Shown: positions 31,227 through 40,420 of the stretch, piece after piece | How positions within the stretch are numbered: the stretch's first letter is position 1 | How the letters are laid out: each line of letters begins with the position of its first letter | DNA from: Thermoanaerobaculia bacterium | Lineage (GTDB): Bacteria > Acidobacteriota > Thermoanaerobaculia > Gp7-AA8 | Direction of reading: 5' to 3' | DNA: 48,606 nucleotides | NCBI GenBank assembly: GCA_017883265.1 | Contig: JADGNX010000004.1 | Coordinates: forward strand, 1 to 48,606 | Position numbers and translations under genes: made by a program | The notes under the pieces: generated by a model | Databases searched by the model: none | The model's input: the letters and a program-made list of their open reading frames with translations, nothing else | What the model was told of the DNA's origin: nothing

Positions 31227-32027
31227 ATGCGGGAACTGACGTCCCCCGTTGCGGCTCCGACACCAGGCTGTCGGAGCTGCGATCTCGGTACTGTATGTTT
31301 CGACCCTTCCGCGGCCGAACACGCGCTTGTATCCAGAAAGAGGACCGAAGGCACACCGAGTCGTGTGGTTCTCTCGAGCGATCACCCGATCCTGCGCAGC
31401 GCTCTTCGTCTGCTGATCGACACCCGCGAGGGCTACGAGGTCTCGCTCGAGTGCGGGATCTGTCCGAATGCGCTCAGCCTCATCAGCGGTGGCGATATCG
31501 ACGTCCTGCTGCTGGAATTCGATCTCAACGACAACTCTCAGCATCGGCTGGCCGGACTGGAAGCCATTCTCGCCTCGGCGCCGTCACTTCCGGTTCTCAT
31601 CCTGACGACGGAGCCGGATGCCGAGGCCTGCTCTGCAGCCTTTCGATTCGGCGTTCGAGGGATCATCCTGAAGAGCAAGAAGCTGGACGACCTCTTCACC
31701 GCTCTCGACCGGGTCCGGCGTGGCGACACCTGGCTGGAGGGAGCGGCGCTGCACAAGCTTCTCGGCCAGAGCTCGAGCCAGAAGAAGGGTCCTGCCGAAG
31801 ACTCCCGGATCTCGCTTCTGACGCGGCGGGAGCGCGAGATCGTGAACGTGGTCGCTGCCGGAAGAACCAATCGGCAGGTCAGTCAGGCGCTCTTCATTTC
31901 GGATGTGACCGTCCGGCATCACCTCTGCACGATTTTCGACAAGCTTCGGGTCTCGAGTCGCGGGGAGTTGATCGTCTATGCCTATCGCAACGGTCTGGCC
32001 GATCGGAATTCTCTCAATGCCAACTGA
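31227..32027 (+). CDS. LuxR/NarL-family regulator with FNR-like cysteine N-terminus and degenerate receiver
   Basis: RBS cgaggagg before ATG 31227; CRSCDLGTVC; receiver-like VVLSSDHPILRSALRLL...DVLLLEFDL...; HTH LLTRREREIVNVVAAGRTNRQVSQALFISDVTVRHHLCTIFDKLRVSSR. Confidence 0.88.
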   Translation: MRELTSPVAAPTPGCRSCDLGTVCFDPSAAEHALVSRKRTEGTPSRVVLSSDHPILRSALRLLIDTREGYEVSLECGICPNALSLISGGDIDVLLLEFDLNDNSQHRLAGLEAILASAPSLPVLILTTEPDAEACSAAFRFGVRGIILKSKKLDDLFTALDRVRRGDTWLEGAALHKLLGQSSSQKKGPAEDSRISLLTRREREIVNVVAAGRTNRQVSQALFISDVTVRHHLCTIFDKLRVSSRGELIVYAYRNGLADRNSLNAN

Positions 32028-32318
32028 CCGTCGTTTTTCCTGACAAACGGCGGATTGCGCGCACCTTCCGATCGAGCGGCGGGCGTTTCGTCACAGCCTT
32101 TTCTGTTCTGACCGGCCCCCCGGCGTTGTCTCACCCACCACACCACCTTTGGAAAAAGGGTTGGGGGCGCTGTAGGTCCCCGACACAGAAACCGGCTGCA
32201 TCTGTCAGCTGCTTTCTCCCGCCCCCACCAAGTGGCCTCAGGCCTTGCGGGGCTGGCCGATGACATGCAAACTATTGGCTCCTGATGGAGCGCACACCTT
32301 CAGCAAGGAAAATGAGCC

Positions 32319-32921
32319 ATGAGCGTTTACAACCCCACATCCAGCAGAGTCCGAAGCGATCGCGCGCCGAGGATGGCGGAACCGCGAGCGGCCATCATCG
32401 CCACGTATGCGGAATGGACAGCCATGTCGGCTCTCCGCTCATCGGCCCCGATCCGGTCGCGCAGCGATGTTTACAGAGCGCTGCGAGCCGTCAACTTCAA
32501 GGTGCTGTTCGATATGAGCCTTGGACCGATCGGCCGGGACGACTTCGATGAGTGGCACGAAGAGGCCGCGCGCGCGATGCTGGCACGTGAGCCGCGACTC
32601 ACGGTCGGCTGGGCCACGAAGATCCTGAACGTTTACCTGAAAACCCGCGTGTACGTGGCGGCCGAAGGACGCGAAAATCTGATGGACATGATCCATCCTC
32701 CAATCGACGGCGGCTTGTGGCTCGGTCTGTCGAGACAATTCGCCGGTCAGCCCGAGATTCTGGCCATGACGAACTGCGTCTCGCGCATCAAAGGCATCGT
32801 CGACTACGACTGCTATCGCCGGATCATCGACGGATGCCTCGCCGCCGCCGCACTGCTCGCGTGCAGGCTGATCGAGGTCGAGCAGCTGTGGACCGGCACG
32901 GAGTTCTCTCAATCGGCCTGA
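32319..32921 (+). CDS. Hypothetical protein, no recognised family
   Basis: 200-aa ORF, good codon usage, no overlapping better ORF; GWATKILNVYLKTRVYVAAEGRENLMDMIHPPIDGGLW. Confidence 0.65.
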   Translation: MSVYNPTSSRVRSDRAPRMAEPRAAIIATYAEWTAMSALRSSAPIRSRSDVYRALRAVNFKVLFDMSLGPIGRDDFDEWHEEAARAMLAREPRLTVGWATKILNVYLKTRVYVAAEGRENLMDMIHPPIDGGLWLGLSRQFAGQPEILAMTNCVSRIKGIVDYDCYRRIIDGCLAAAALLACRLIEVEQLWTGTEFSQSA

Positions 32922-32927
32922 CGAAAA

Positions 32928-32954
32928 GCAGACGGCAGACGGCAGACGGCGCAG
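32928..32954. repeat. GCAGACG heptamer tandem repeat
   Basis: gcagacg gcagacg gcagacg gcgcag, 6 bp after the stop of 32319-32921. Confidence 0.85.
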
Positions 32955-33010
32955 ATTGATTCGCGCGCCGACAGCTCTTCAGCCTCCGTGAAGTCGGATT
33001 GAAAATGAGA

Positions 33011-33041
33011 AGCGCCTGAACCGGCATCGGCTCAGGCGCTT
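33011..33041 (-). terminator. Candidate terminator downstream of tRNA-Gly
   Basis: agcgcctga...tcaggcgct 9-bp stem, T-rich following sequence on minus strand (ttctcatttt). Confidence 0.6.
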
Positions 33042-33055
33042 CGATGGAATTGCGT

Positions 33056-33130
<75 letters not shown>

Positions 33131-33226
33131 GAATGAGTCAGCGTAGAGTAGCGGCGCCGGAGCGACGCTGTCAAGCCGGTTCGCCGGTCGAAACCGGGTC
33201 ATTGGGTTCGGGTATTCCGCAGCCGA

Positions 33227-33287
33227 CAAACCAGAAACTAGAAACCAGAACGTCTCTTCTAGTTTCTGGTTTCTAGTTTCTGGTTTG
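33227..33287. repeat. Perfect 24-bp inverted repeat made of AAACCAG/AAACTAG heptamers (copy 2)
   Basis: CAAACCAGAAACTAGAAACCAGAA (33227-33250), 13-nt spacer, exact reverse complement at 33264-33287. Confidence 0.95.
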
Positions 33288-33291
33288 GTCC

Positions 33292-34638
33292 TTACGGTCT
33301 TTCGACTGTGATCCCGTAAGCGTGCAGTTTACGGTAGAGGTTCGAGCGCTCCACGCCGAGGGCATCGGCGGTGCGGCTGACGTTGCCGGCGAAGTCGCGC
33401 AGGCGGGAGAGGATGAACTGCTTCTCGAACTCGTCGCGCGCTTCGCGGAGCGTCGCATCGTGCGCGATCGTCGTCGAAGACTCGCGCCGCGCTGCGAGCT
33501 CGATCTCCTCCGGCTCGACGAGGTCGTTCGGCGAGAGGATGGCCAGCCGCTCGATCACGTTGCGCAGCTCGCGGACGTTGCCCGGCCAGTCGTGCCCGCG
33601 CAGCCGTGACTGCGCCCCTGCCGAGAGCCTCTTCGGGGGTTGTCCACTCTCGGCGGCGAAGCGCCGGAGGAAGTAGTCGGCCAGAAGGACCACGTCGCCG
33701 CTCCGCTCGCGCAGCGGCGGAACATGGATCGGGATGACCGCCAGGCGGTAATAGAGGTCGCTGCGGAATCGTCCGGCCTCGATCTCCGATTCCAGATTCT
33801 TGTTCGTGGCTGCGATCACCCGGACGTCGACGGTGATGGTCTGCTGGCCTCCGACTTTTTGAAATGTCTGCTCCTGCAGGACGCGCAGCACCTTGGCCTG
33901 CGTCTTCACGCTCATGTCAGCGATTTCGTCGAGAAAGAGCGTCCCTCCGTCGGCCAGCTCGAACTTCCCTTTCCGGTCCTCGGTGGCGCCGGTAAACGCT
34001 CCGCGGCGGTGACCGAACAGCTCCGACTCGATCAATTCCTCGGGAATCGCCGCGCAGTTGACGTCGATGAAGGAGGCCTCGCCTCTGGCCGAGAGCCGGT
34101 GGAGCGTCCTGGCCACGATCTCCTTTCCGCTGCCATTCTCTCCACTGATCAGGACGCGACTATTCGATGGGGCGGCGCCGCGGATCTGCTGATCGAGCTT
34201 CTTCATGGCGTCGCTCTCGCCGATGAGGAGCTCTTCGAGTGTCAGATGCTGCTTGAGATCCCGCACCTGCTCGCGCAGCTTTCGATCGGCCACAGCGTGA
34301 TTGACGGTCAGGAGGACTCGCTCGAGCGAGAGCGGCTTCTCCAGGAAGTCGTACGCCCCCAGACGCGTAGCACGCACGGCGGTGTCGACGTTTCCATGTC
34401 CGGAGATGACTACGATCGGCGGCGCACCGACGGCGCGCAGGCGCTCGAGGACGCTCAGGCCGTCGATTCCTGGAAGCCAGAGGTCGAGGATGATGAGATC
34501 GAACTCCTCCCGCGCGAACTGGGCCAGCCCCTCCTCGCCCGAGCCGCAGAGAAACGTCTTGTGTCCTTCGTCGTGAAGGATGTTGGCGAGCGTGGTCCGG
34601 ATGCCGCTCTCGTCGTCGATGATGAGGATCTTGGCCAT
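33292..34638 (-). CDS. Sigma-54-dependent response regulator (NtrX-like)
   Basis: Receiver ILIIDDESGIRTTLANIL, ESELFGHRRGAFTGA, Fis-type HTH FAGNVSRTADALGVERSNLYRKLHAYGI. Confidence 0.95.
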   Translation of the reverse strand: MAKILIIDDESGIRTTLANILHDEGHKTFLCGSGEEGLAQFAREEFDLIILDLWLPGIDGLSVLERLRAVGAPPIVVISGHGNVDTAVRATRLGAYDFLEKPLSLERVLLTVNHAVADRKLREQVRDLKQHLTLEELLIGESDAMKKLDQQIRGAAPSNSRVLISGENGSGKEIVARTLHRLSARGEASFIDVNCAAIPEELIESELFGHRRGAFTGATEDRKGKFELADGGTLFLDEIADMSVKTQAKVLRVLQEQTFQKVGGQQTITVDVRVIAATNKNLESEIEAGRFRSDLYYRLAVIPIHVPPLRERSGDVVLLADYFLRRFAAESGQPPKRLSAGAQSRLRGHDWPGNVRELRNVIERLAILSPNDLVEPEEIELAARRESSTTIAHDATLREARDEFEKQFILSRLRDFAGNVSRTADALGVERSNLYRKLHAYGITVERP

Positions 34639-34643
34639 GGGCT

Positions 34644-36797
34644 TTACGCCGGCAGTTCGATCTCGAAGCGCGTTCCCTTCGGCTGGTTGTCGTGAACGGA
34701 GATACGGCCGTCATGGTCGTTGACGATACGGTGAACGATGGCCAGCCCGAGGCCCGTGCCGCGCCCCTTGGTGGAAAAGTAGGGAAGGAAGAGCTTTTCC
34801 TTGTCGCTGTCGGGAACGCCGCGGCCCTGGTCGGCCACGTCGATGATGATTCTGCGAGCACGCCTGCGCGCGGTGATCCGGACAGTGCCGTGGTCGGTGG
34901 CCTCGATGGCGTTGCTCAGGAGGTTGACCAGAGCGCGGCGGATCTGTTCGGGATCGACCACCACCTCGATCGAGGGATCGACGTCGATGGCCACGGTGAC
35001 GCCCGGTTTCACGTCGTGGTAGAGCGCCGCGGCCTCGGCCGCGATGTCCGCCAGCCGGGCCTGACGCAGGTGGACGGCAGGCATCCGGGCGAAGCGCGAG
35101 AACTCGTCGACCATCCGCTTCAGATGATTGACCTCGCTCACGATGGTGCCGCAGCCCTCGTCGACTGCGGCAGCGGTGTCCGCATCTCCGTTCCGATACT
35201 TCTTGGCGATCCGTTCGGCCGAAAGCTGAATCGGGGTCAGCGGGTTCTTGATCTCATGAGCGATTCTCCGCGCGGCTTCGTTCCACGCGGCCAGTTTCTG
35301 GGCCTGAACGAGCTGGGTGGAATCTTCGATGGCTACAACCCATCCCTTCTGTCCGGCAGCCGATTCCAGACGGGCCGCCGACACTTCGAGGTAACGCAGC
35401 TCGCCGCCGCGGATGAGCGTCACTTCGCGGGTTCGCATCTGACGCTCGTCGAGATGTCTGAGGACGTCGCCCAGAACGGCGAGATCGCCCGAGAGGACTT
35501 CGTCGAGCGATGCGCGCGGCGCGAGCTTGTCGATCTGCAGAATCCGCAGCGCGGCCGGATTGCTCGAGAGGATCTCGAGGGCCTCGTTGAAGGCGATGAT
35601 GCCGGTCGAGACGCTGTCGAGCACTGAGAAGAGATAGGCGCGCTGATCGTCCAGACGCCGGTTGAGCTGTTGCAGCACCTCGTTCGAATCGGTCAGCGCT
35701 TCTCTTTGCGATTCGATCTGCTGCGACATCTGATTGAACGAGTCGATGAGGCGTCCCAACTCGTCGGTTCCCGACACGTCGATGCGATGGCCGTAGCCTC
35801 CCTCTGCCAGCCGGGTCGTGGCCTCTGCCAGAGCCTTGATGGGGACTGTGATTCGCCGGGAAGCGTAGATCGAAGTCCAGAGTGTGAAGAAGAGAATGGC
35901 CAGGGTGACCGCAAGGAAGAGAGATGTCTGCGAGGCCTTGAGGGCCGGGCGTTGCGAGTCCAGCTGCTGGAAGCTCTTGTGAGCGATGACGTTCTCGTCG
36001 ATCATCCGGCCTATGGTGTCGGGGATGAAGACACCGGCCAGAGCGGTCAGTCTTTCCTTCGACCCCCCCGCCACCGGCACCGCGCAGCGGATCCATTTGC
36101 CGCTGTTTCCGATGTCGATCTTCTGCTCGAAGCCGCGAGTCATGACGTCGTCGAAGAAGTGCTGCGGCGGCTCTCCGATCTCCTGCAGCGGTGCTCGCGG
36201 ATTGGCCACCAGTCCGATGATGGCGCCATCGCGGTAAACGCCGACGACGTCGACGTTGTGAAACTCCCGCACGTGCGCCAGGACCTTATCCGTGCGCGCC
36301 GGGTCACCGATCCCCTCGCTTGCGGCGATCTCTCTGGCGGCCGAGAGGGCCTCGGCAGCCATGCGTCCCTGGGCGGCCGCGGCGATCGCTTCGCTGTTCT
36401 GCAGCAGCGTTCGCACTGCCGGGTTGAACCACCGGTCGATGGAGACCCGCAGCAGATCGGAGGCGAACAAAAAAAGGATGACTACAGGGACGAGCGATGT
36501 GGCCACCCAGGTGATGACCAGGCGGGTCCGGAAACGCGAACCGACGATTCCGCGTTGCCGTTCGAGGATCAGTTTGACCACTCCCCGCAATATTACGAAG
36601 ACGATGCCGAGAATGAGGATGAGATTGATGTCGAAAAGAACGAAAAGAAGCACCCGGCTGCTCAGCGCTTCAGGGGAAAGCTCCTTGGCTTTCTGAATGA
36701 GGTAATAGACCAGCGAGGTGACCGCGAGGATCAGCAGAGGCAGCGCGATGATGAATCGCGGATCCTTGCGATACCGAAGTATCTCCTGCGGCTTCAT
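34644..36797 (-). CDS. Sensor histidine kinase (NtrY-like; HAMP, PAS, HisKA, HATPase)
   Basis: IAHEIKNPLTPIQLSAERIAKKY; GRGVPDSDKEKLFLPYFSTKGRGTGLGLAIVHRIV; likely start MKPQEILRYRKD at 36797. Confidence 0.94.
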   Translation of the reverse strand: MKPQEILRYRKDPRFIIALPLLILAVTSLVYYLIQKAKELSPEALSSRVLLFVLFDINLILILGIVFVILRGVVKLILERQRGIVGSRFRTRLVITWVATSLVPVVILFLFASDLLRVSIDRWFNPAVRTLLQNSEAIAAAAQGRMAAEALSAAREIAASEGIGDPARTDKVLAHVREFHNVDVVGVYRDGAIIGLVANPRAPLQEIGEPPQHFFDDVMTRGFEQKIDIGNSGKWIRCAVPVAGGSKERLTALAGVFIPDTIGRMIDENVIAHKSFQQLDSQRPALKASQTSLFLAVTLAILFFTLWTSIYASRRITVPIKALAEATTRLAEGGYGHRIDVSGTDELGRLIDSFNQMSQQIESQREALTDSNEVLQQLNRRLDDQRAYLFSVLDSVSTGIIAFNEALEILSSNPAALRILQIDKLAPRASLDEVLSGDLAVLGDVLRHLDERQMRTREVTLIRGGELRYLEVSAARLESAAGQKGWVVAIEDSTQLVQAQKLAAWNEAARRIAHEIKNPLTPIQLSAERIAKKYRNGDADTAAAVDEGCGTIVSEVNHLKRMVDEFSRFARMPAVHLRQARLADIAAEAAALYHDVKPGVTVAIDVDPSIEVVVDPEQIRRALVNLLSNAIEATDHGTVRITARRRARRIIIDVADQGRGVPDSDKEKLFLPYFSTKGRGTGLGLAIVHRIVNDHDGRISVHDNQPKGTRFEIELPA

Positions 36798-37363
36798 GGG
36801 CCGGGGGCCTCGCCGGATACGCGAGCTTCTCTCCAGTGCGTGGCGACCTCCCACGGAACCACGTACATCAGCCAGCCGCGCATCACGTCCGCCTTGACCC
36901 GCACTTTGACTTTGTATGGACGACGGTTTCCTATGTCGAAGAGATCGGCCTCTTCGATGGTGGTCATGCGCCGCTCCAGCGCGCCGAGGTCGTTGAAAGT
37001 CTCCGAGCGGACCAGACGGCGGTCCCGCCGGTAGTTGAGGAGGTATTCCTGGGTGCGCGAGTTGAAGGTGGCAATCACTTCGATCCGCGATCTCCCCAGT
37101 CCTTCATCGAACCAGTTTGGCCGGTCGCGGAAAATCTCGATGATGTAGGTAAAGCTGGTGGGAATGCCGCTCTGCAACCCTTTGATCAGTTGCGGGTCGT
37201 CGAACGCGTCATGGAGAGCGAAACGGACGGTCACCAGACCGTGCGCCGCATTGGCGGTCAGATCGACGATCCTCGGCTCGGCTGCCGACGCTGTGGTGGC
37301 CAGGAGCAGAGCAGCGAGAAGGAAAGGGAAGAGCCTGCGCACGGTGTGTGGCTTTTTTACCAC
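36794..37363 (-). CDS. DUF4390-like secreted protein
   Basis: Signal peptide LFPFLLAALLLATTASAA; FTYIIEIFRDRPNWFDEGLGRSRIEV; 4-nt overlap with the kinase. Start inferred (GTG near 37363; ORF track 37537). Confidence 0.7.
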   Translation of the reverse strand: MVKKPHTVRRLFPFLLAALLLATTASAAEPRIVDLTANAAHGLVTVRFALHDAFDDPQLIKGLQSGIPTSFTYIIEIFRDRPNWFDEGLGRSRIEVIATFNSRTQEYLLNYRRDRRLVRSETFNDLGALERRMTTIEEADLFDIGNRRPYKVKVRVKADVMRGWLMYVVPWEVATHWREARVSGEAPGP

Positions 37364-37424
37364 AGGTGCCGGGTGGAGCGCGAGCGGCCGGCGTCCCGCG
37401 CCGGCTACTCTTTGCGGGATGGTC

Positions 37425-38318
37425 TCACGCGAAGCTGCCGAAAGCAGCCGGAGGCGTGACCATCTCTCCTGCTTCCTGCCGGAGCTGGTTTCGGCTCGCT
37501 TCGAGAACTCGGGCCACAAATCGCGAATGAAGTGCATGTCCGGCCCGGTTCGCGGTGATCTCGCCGACGAGCGGGCGGCCGACCAGTGCCAGGTCGCCGA
37601 GAAGGTCGAGGATCTTGTGACGAACGAACTCGTCGCGGAAGCGGAGGGGACCGTTGATTACGCGCTGATCGTCGAGGGCGATGCAGTTTTCGACCGAGCC
37701 GCCTCGAGCCAGACCGGCTGCACGCAGCTTCTCGACCTCGCGCACGAAACCGAAGGTTCGCGCCGGTGCGATCTTCCGCGAAAAGCTGTCGTGATCGAGC
37801 TCGAACTGACACGACTGGCGCCCGATCGCGGGATGGGAGAAATCGATCTTGTAGCGCAGGACCAGCTTCCTCGACGGAACCATGCGGATGCTCTTGTCGC
37901 CATCGACGACTTCGATCGGCTCGTCGATGCGGAGAACTCCGATCTCCTCATTCATCCGGCGGACGCCGGCGGCGTCGATGAGATGGATGAAGGGAAGGGC
38001 GCTGCCGTCGACGATGGGCACTTCCGGACCGTCGACATGGATGTCGAGGTCGGTGATGCCGCTGGCGACGACCGCTGAGAGGAGGTGTTCGACGGTTCCG
38101 ACCGCGACGTCGTCACGACCGACCGTCGTGGCATACTCGAGGGCCGTGGTGCTGGCCTGCAGGGCCGGAATGCGCATGTTATGGAGGTCGGCACGAACGA
38201 AGGTGATCCCGCTTCCTGCATGGGCCGGTTTCAGCTCCAGGCGCGTATAGATTCCCGAATGGAGTCCGATTCCGGTGATTCCGACGGCTGCATTGATTGT
38301 CTTGCGATGTACGTGCAT
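37425..38318 (-). CDS. lpxC: UDP-3-O-acyl-N-acetylglucosamine deacetylase
   Basis: TVGRDDVAVGTVEHLLSAV; GITDLDIHVDGPEVPIVDGSALPF; HKILDLLGDLALVG. Confidence 0.97.
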   Translation of the reverse strand: MHVHRKTINAAVGITGIGLHSGIYTRLELKPAHAGSGITFVRADLHNMRIPALQASTTALEYATTVGRDDVAVGTVEHLLSAVVASGITDLDIHVDGPEVPIVDGSALPFIHLIDAAGVRRMNEEIGVLRIDEPIEVVDGDKSIRMVPSRKLVLRYKIDFSHPAIGRQSCQFELDHDSFSRKIAPARTFGFVREVEKLRAAGLARGGSVENCIALDDQRVINGPLRFRDEFVRHKILDLLGDLALVGRPLVGEITANRAGHALHSRFVARVLEASRNQLRQEAGEMVTPPAAFGSFA

Positions 38319-38507
38319 GGGTCCTTCAAATCCTCACAGATCACAACTGACAACGACCGGAGGAGCGAAGGGAGTGCCACGGTTGGATCGTGTGGGATAT
38401 CAGTGCTAAGTCACGCTCACAGAAGATATTAGCTGCGATTCCTCATCGCCGCTGTTATCACTAACTGTAGTGAGTGTGGGTCAGTAGTGTGGCGGAAAAG
38501 CCACAAT

Positions 38508-38640
38508 GAAGAAAGAGTGATGGGTGAAGGGTGAAGGTTGAAGAGTGAAGGTGAAGAAGCAAAGTGGAACGGAACAACCCGGCCACAAGGAGGAGTGAAA
38601 GAGGGACGGGTGAAAGAGTGAAGAGGCTGAGAAGATGAAG
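38508..38640. repeat. GAAGRGT-type heptamer array (long, degenerate)
   Basis: gaagaaagagtgatgggtgaagggtgaaggttgaagagtgaaggtgaag ... gggtgaaagagtgaagagg, ending ~11 bp from the smpB stop. Confidence 0.75.
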
Positions 38641-38650
38641 AGCGCGATTC

Positions 38651-39124
38651 TCACCGCATGCCTTGCTTGATCGCGGCCGCCGTTTCGCGGGCCGCCTCGC
38701 GGGTCTTCTCGCTCTCGCGCTTGTCGTGAAGCTTCTTGCCTCGCACGACGGCGATCTCGGCCTTCGCCCGCCCTTTCCTGAAGTACATGCGGAGGGGAAC
38801 GATAGTCAGCCCCTTCTCGACCACATCTGCGAACAACTTGATCAGCTCGCGCTTATGGAGAAGGAGCTTCCGCGTTCGTTCCGGTTCGTGGTTCTCGCGG
38901 TTGCCGTGGCTGTAGGGAGAGATGTGGAGGCCGAAGAGCAGCGCTTCACCGTTCTTGAAGATCACATAGGCGTCTTTGAGGTTGGCCCGACCGTCCCGCA
39001 GCGACTTGACCTCCGTCCCCGTCAGGACCAGGCCGGCCTCGTGCTTGGAGAGGATGTGGTAGTCGTGGAACGCCTTCTTGTTCGATGCGATGAGGCGTTC
39101 GTCTGGATTGTCCGGCTTCGCCAT
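38651..39124 (-). CDS. smpB: SsrA-binding protein SmpB
   Basis: NKKAFHDYHILSKHEAGLVLTGTEVKSLRDGRANLKDAYVIFKNGEALLFGLHISPYSHGN. Confidence 0.98.
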   Translation of the reverse strand: MAKPDNPDERLIASNKKAFHDYHILSKHEAGLVLTGTEVKSLRDGRANLKDAYVIFKNGEALLFGLHISPYSHGNRENHEPERTRKLLLHKRELIKLFADVVEKGLTIVPLRMYFRKGRAKAEIAVVRGKKLHDKRESEKTREAARETAAAIKQGMR

Positions 39125-39146
39125 GGGGCGGTGATTCTAACCCCCT

Positions 39147-40202
39147 TCAGATTTCCCGGAAGATGTACGGCCGCAGCACCTCGATGTTGTCATCGAGCTT
39201 CTTCGGATCGAGATAACGCAGTGTGGCCGCGACGGATGAGAGAAGCGAGTTGCCGTCCTGCGGCGTGTAGCAGAAGCCGACTACCTTGCGGGAGGAGGGG
39301 ACGGCCAGAGTGGAGATCGGGATGACGGTCGTTGAGAGGATGCGTCCGAAGTAACCGTGGTCGCGGCCGAAGGAGAAGATCTGGTTCGACGACCGCTTGT
39401 TCGTGATGGCCACCCGTGGATTGTTGCGCAGGAGAGCCTTGACCTCTTCCAGCCTCGTCTCCTCGGTCAACTCCAGATCGAACCAGAGGGTGTGCATGTA
39501 CTGGGTGTTGATCTTGATCGCGGACGAGTAGAGGTTCAGCTTCTCGCCGAGGGTGGCAAACAGGTGATAGGAATCGCGTGCGTGGTGCGTCCCGAATTCC
39601 GGATCGTCATGCTTGCCGGCCTCCGGCGCGGCCAGAAAAGATTTGGTGTCGGATACGTCATTGGCCCGGCGCATACAGACGAAGCGTCCGCTCTCCAGGC
39701 CGACCTTTCCGCTGCGCATGGCGATGGTCTGGATGAGGACCGAGATGTTGTGGGTGTTGCATGAAACGATCTGGATGAAGCGGTCGTCAGCATCGATGGC
39801 CTTGTCGTTGATGCCGCGGGCGTACGGCTTGCCGAAGCCGAACTCGGATCCCTGGGCCAGGAAGCCGCGCGGGCCCTTGATCCGATCGTAATACCTGGCC
39901 TTCATGGCGTTGCCTGCGGGAGTGCAGTCGACGACCACAGTGGCGCGGGCCAGAGCCTCCTCGTGCTCGAAGGAGACCCGGTGTCCGAGGGCTTCGAACT
40001 CGCCTCGGGCCTGCTCGTCGACGACCAGCTTGGCTCCCTTGCGGATCAGGTGCTCGACCATGGCCCGATCGTCGGCCTTCGGAGTCCGCTTGTGAAAGGT
40101 CACCTCATCGATGTTCCACTTCTCCTTGAAGTCGGTGAAGAGTCCGATCAGCGGCTCGCCGATGGTGCCCGTGCCCACCACATGAACGATGCTCTTGGCC
40201 AT
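39147..40202 (-). CDS. Type II (archaeal-type) glyceraldehyde-3-phosphate dehydrogenase-like protein
   Basis: VVGTGTIGEPL N-terminus; ATVVVDCTPAGNAMKARYYD; IVSCNTHNISVL resembling the archaeal SCNT catalytic segment; YMHTLWFDLEL. Confidence 0.75.
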   Translation of the reverse strand: MAKSIVHVVGTGTIGEPLIGLFTDFKEKWNIDEVTFHKRTPKADDRAMVEHLIRKGAKLVVDEQARGEFEALGHRVSFEHEEALARATVVVDCTPAGNAMKARYYDRIKGPRGFLAQGSEFGFGKPYARGINDKAIDADDRFIQIVSCNTHNISVLIQTIAMRSGKVGLESGRFVCMRRANDVSDTKSFLAAPEAGKHDDPEFGTHHARDSYHLFATLGEKLNLYSSAIKINTQYMHTLWFDLELTEETRLEEVKALLRNNPRVAITNKRSSNQIFSFGRDHGYFGRILSTTVIPISTLAVPSSRKVVGFCYTPQDGNSLLSSVAATLRYLDPKKLDDNIEVLRPYIFREI

Positions 40203-40420
40203 AGTTGCTCCCGTGAGGCCGGGATTGTAAAGCAGTGATTCCCGATCGTGATCAGCGATTCACTCTGGCCCGCACCCCGCTGCCGTTCGAAACCCGTGGC
40301 GACCGATGGCCGGCTGGTCGAGAGGAAGGAGCCTGAATCACACCCGCGAAAGCATCAAGCCCTCCCGAATCGGCGCCTGGCTTGACCCCTCTGACAGCCC
40401 TTCGCTACAGTGGCCCGCCT

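Noticed and set aside
38508-38640. Possible CRISPR array (repetitive GAAGRGT region)
   Set aside because: Period of 7 nt with no 23-47-nt repeats, no unique spacers and no cas genes nearby.
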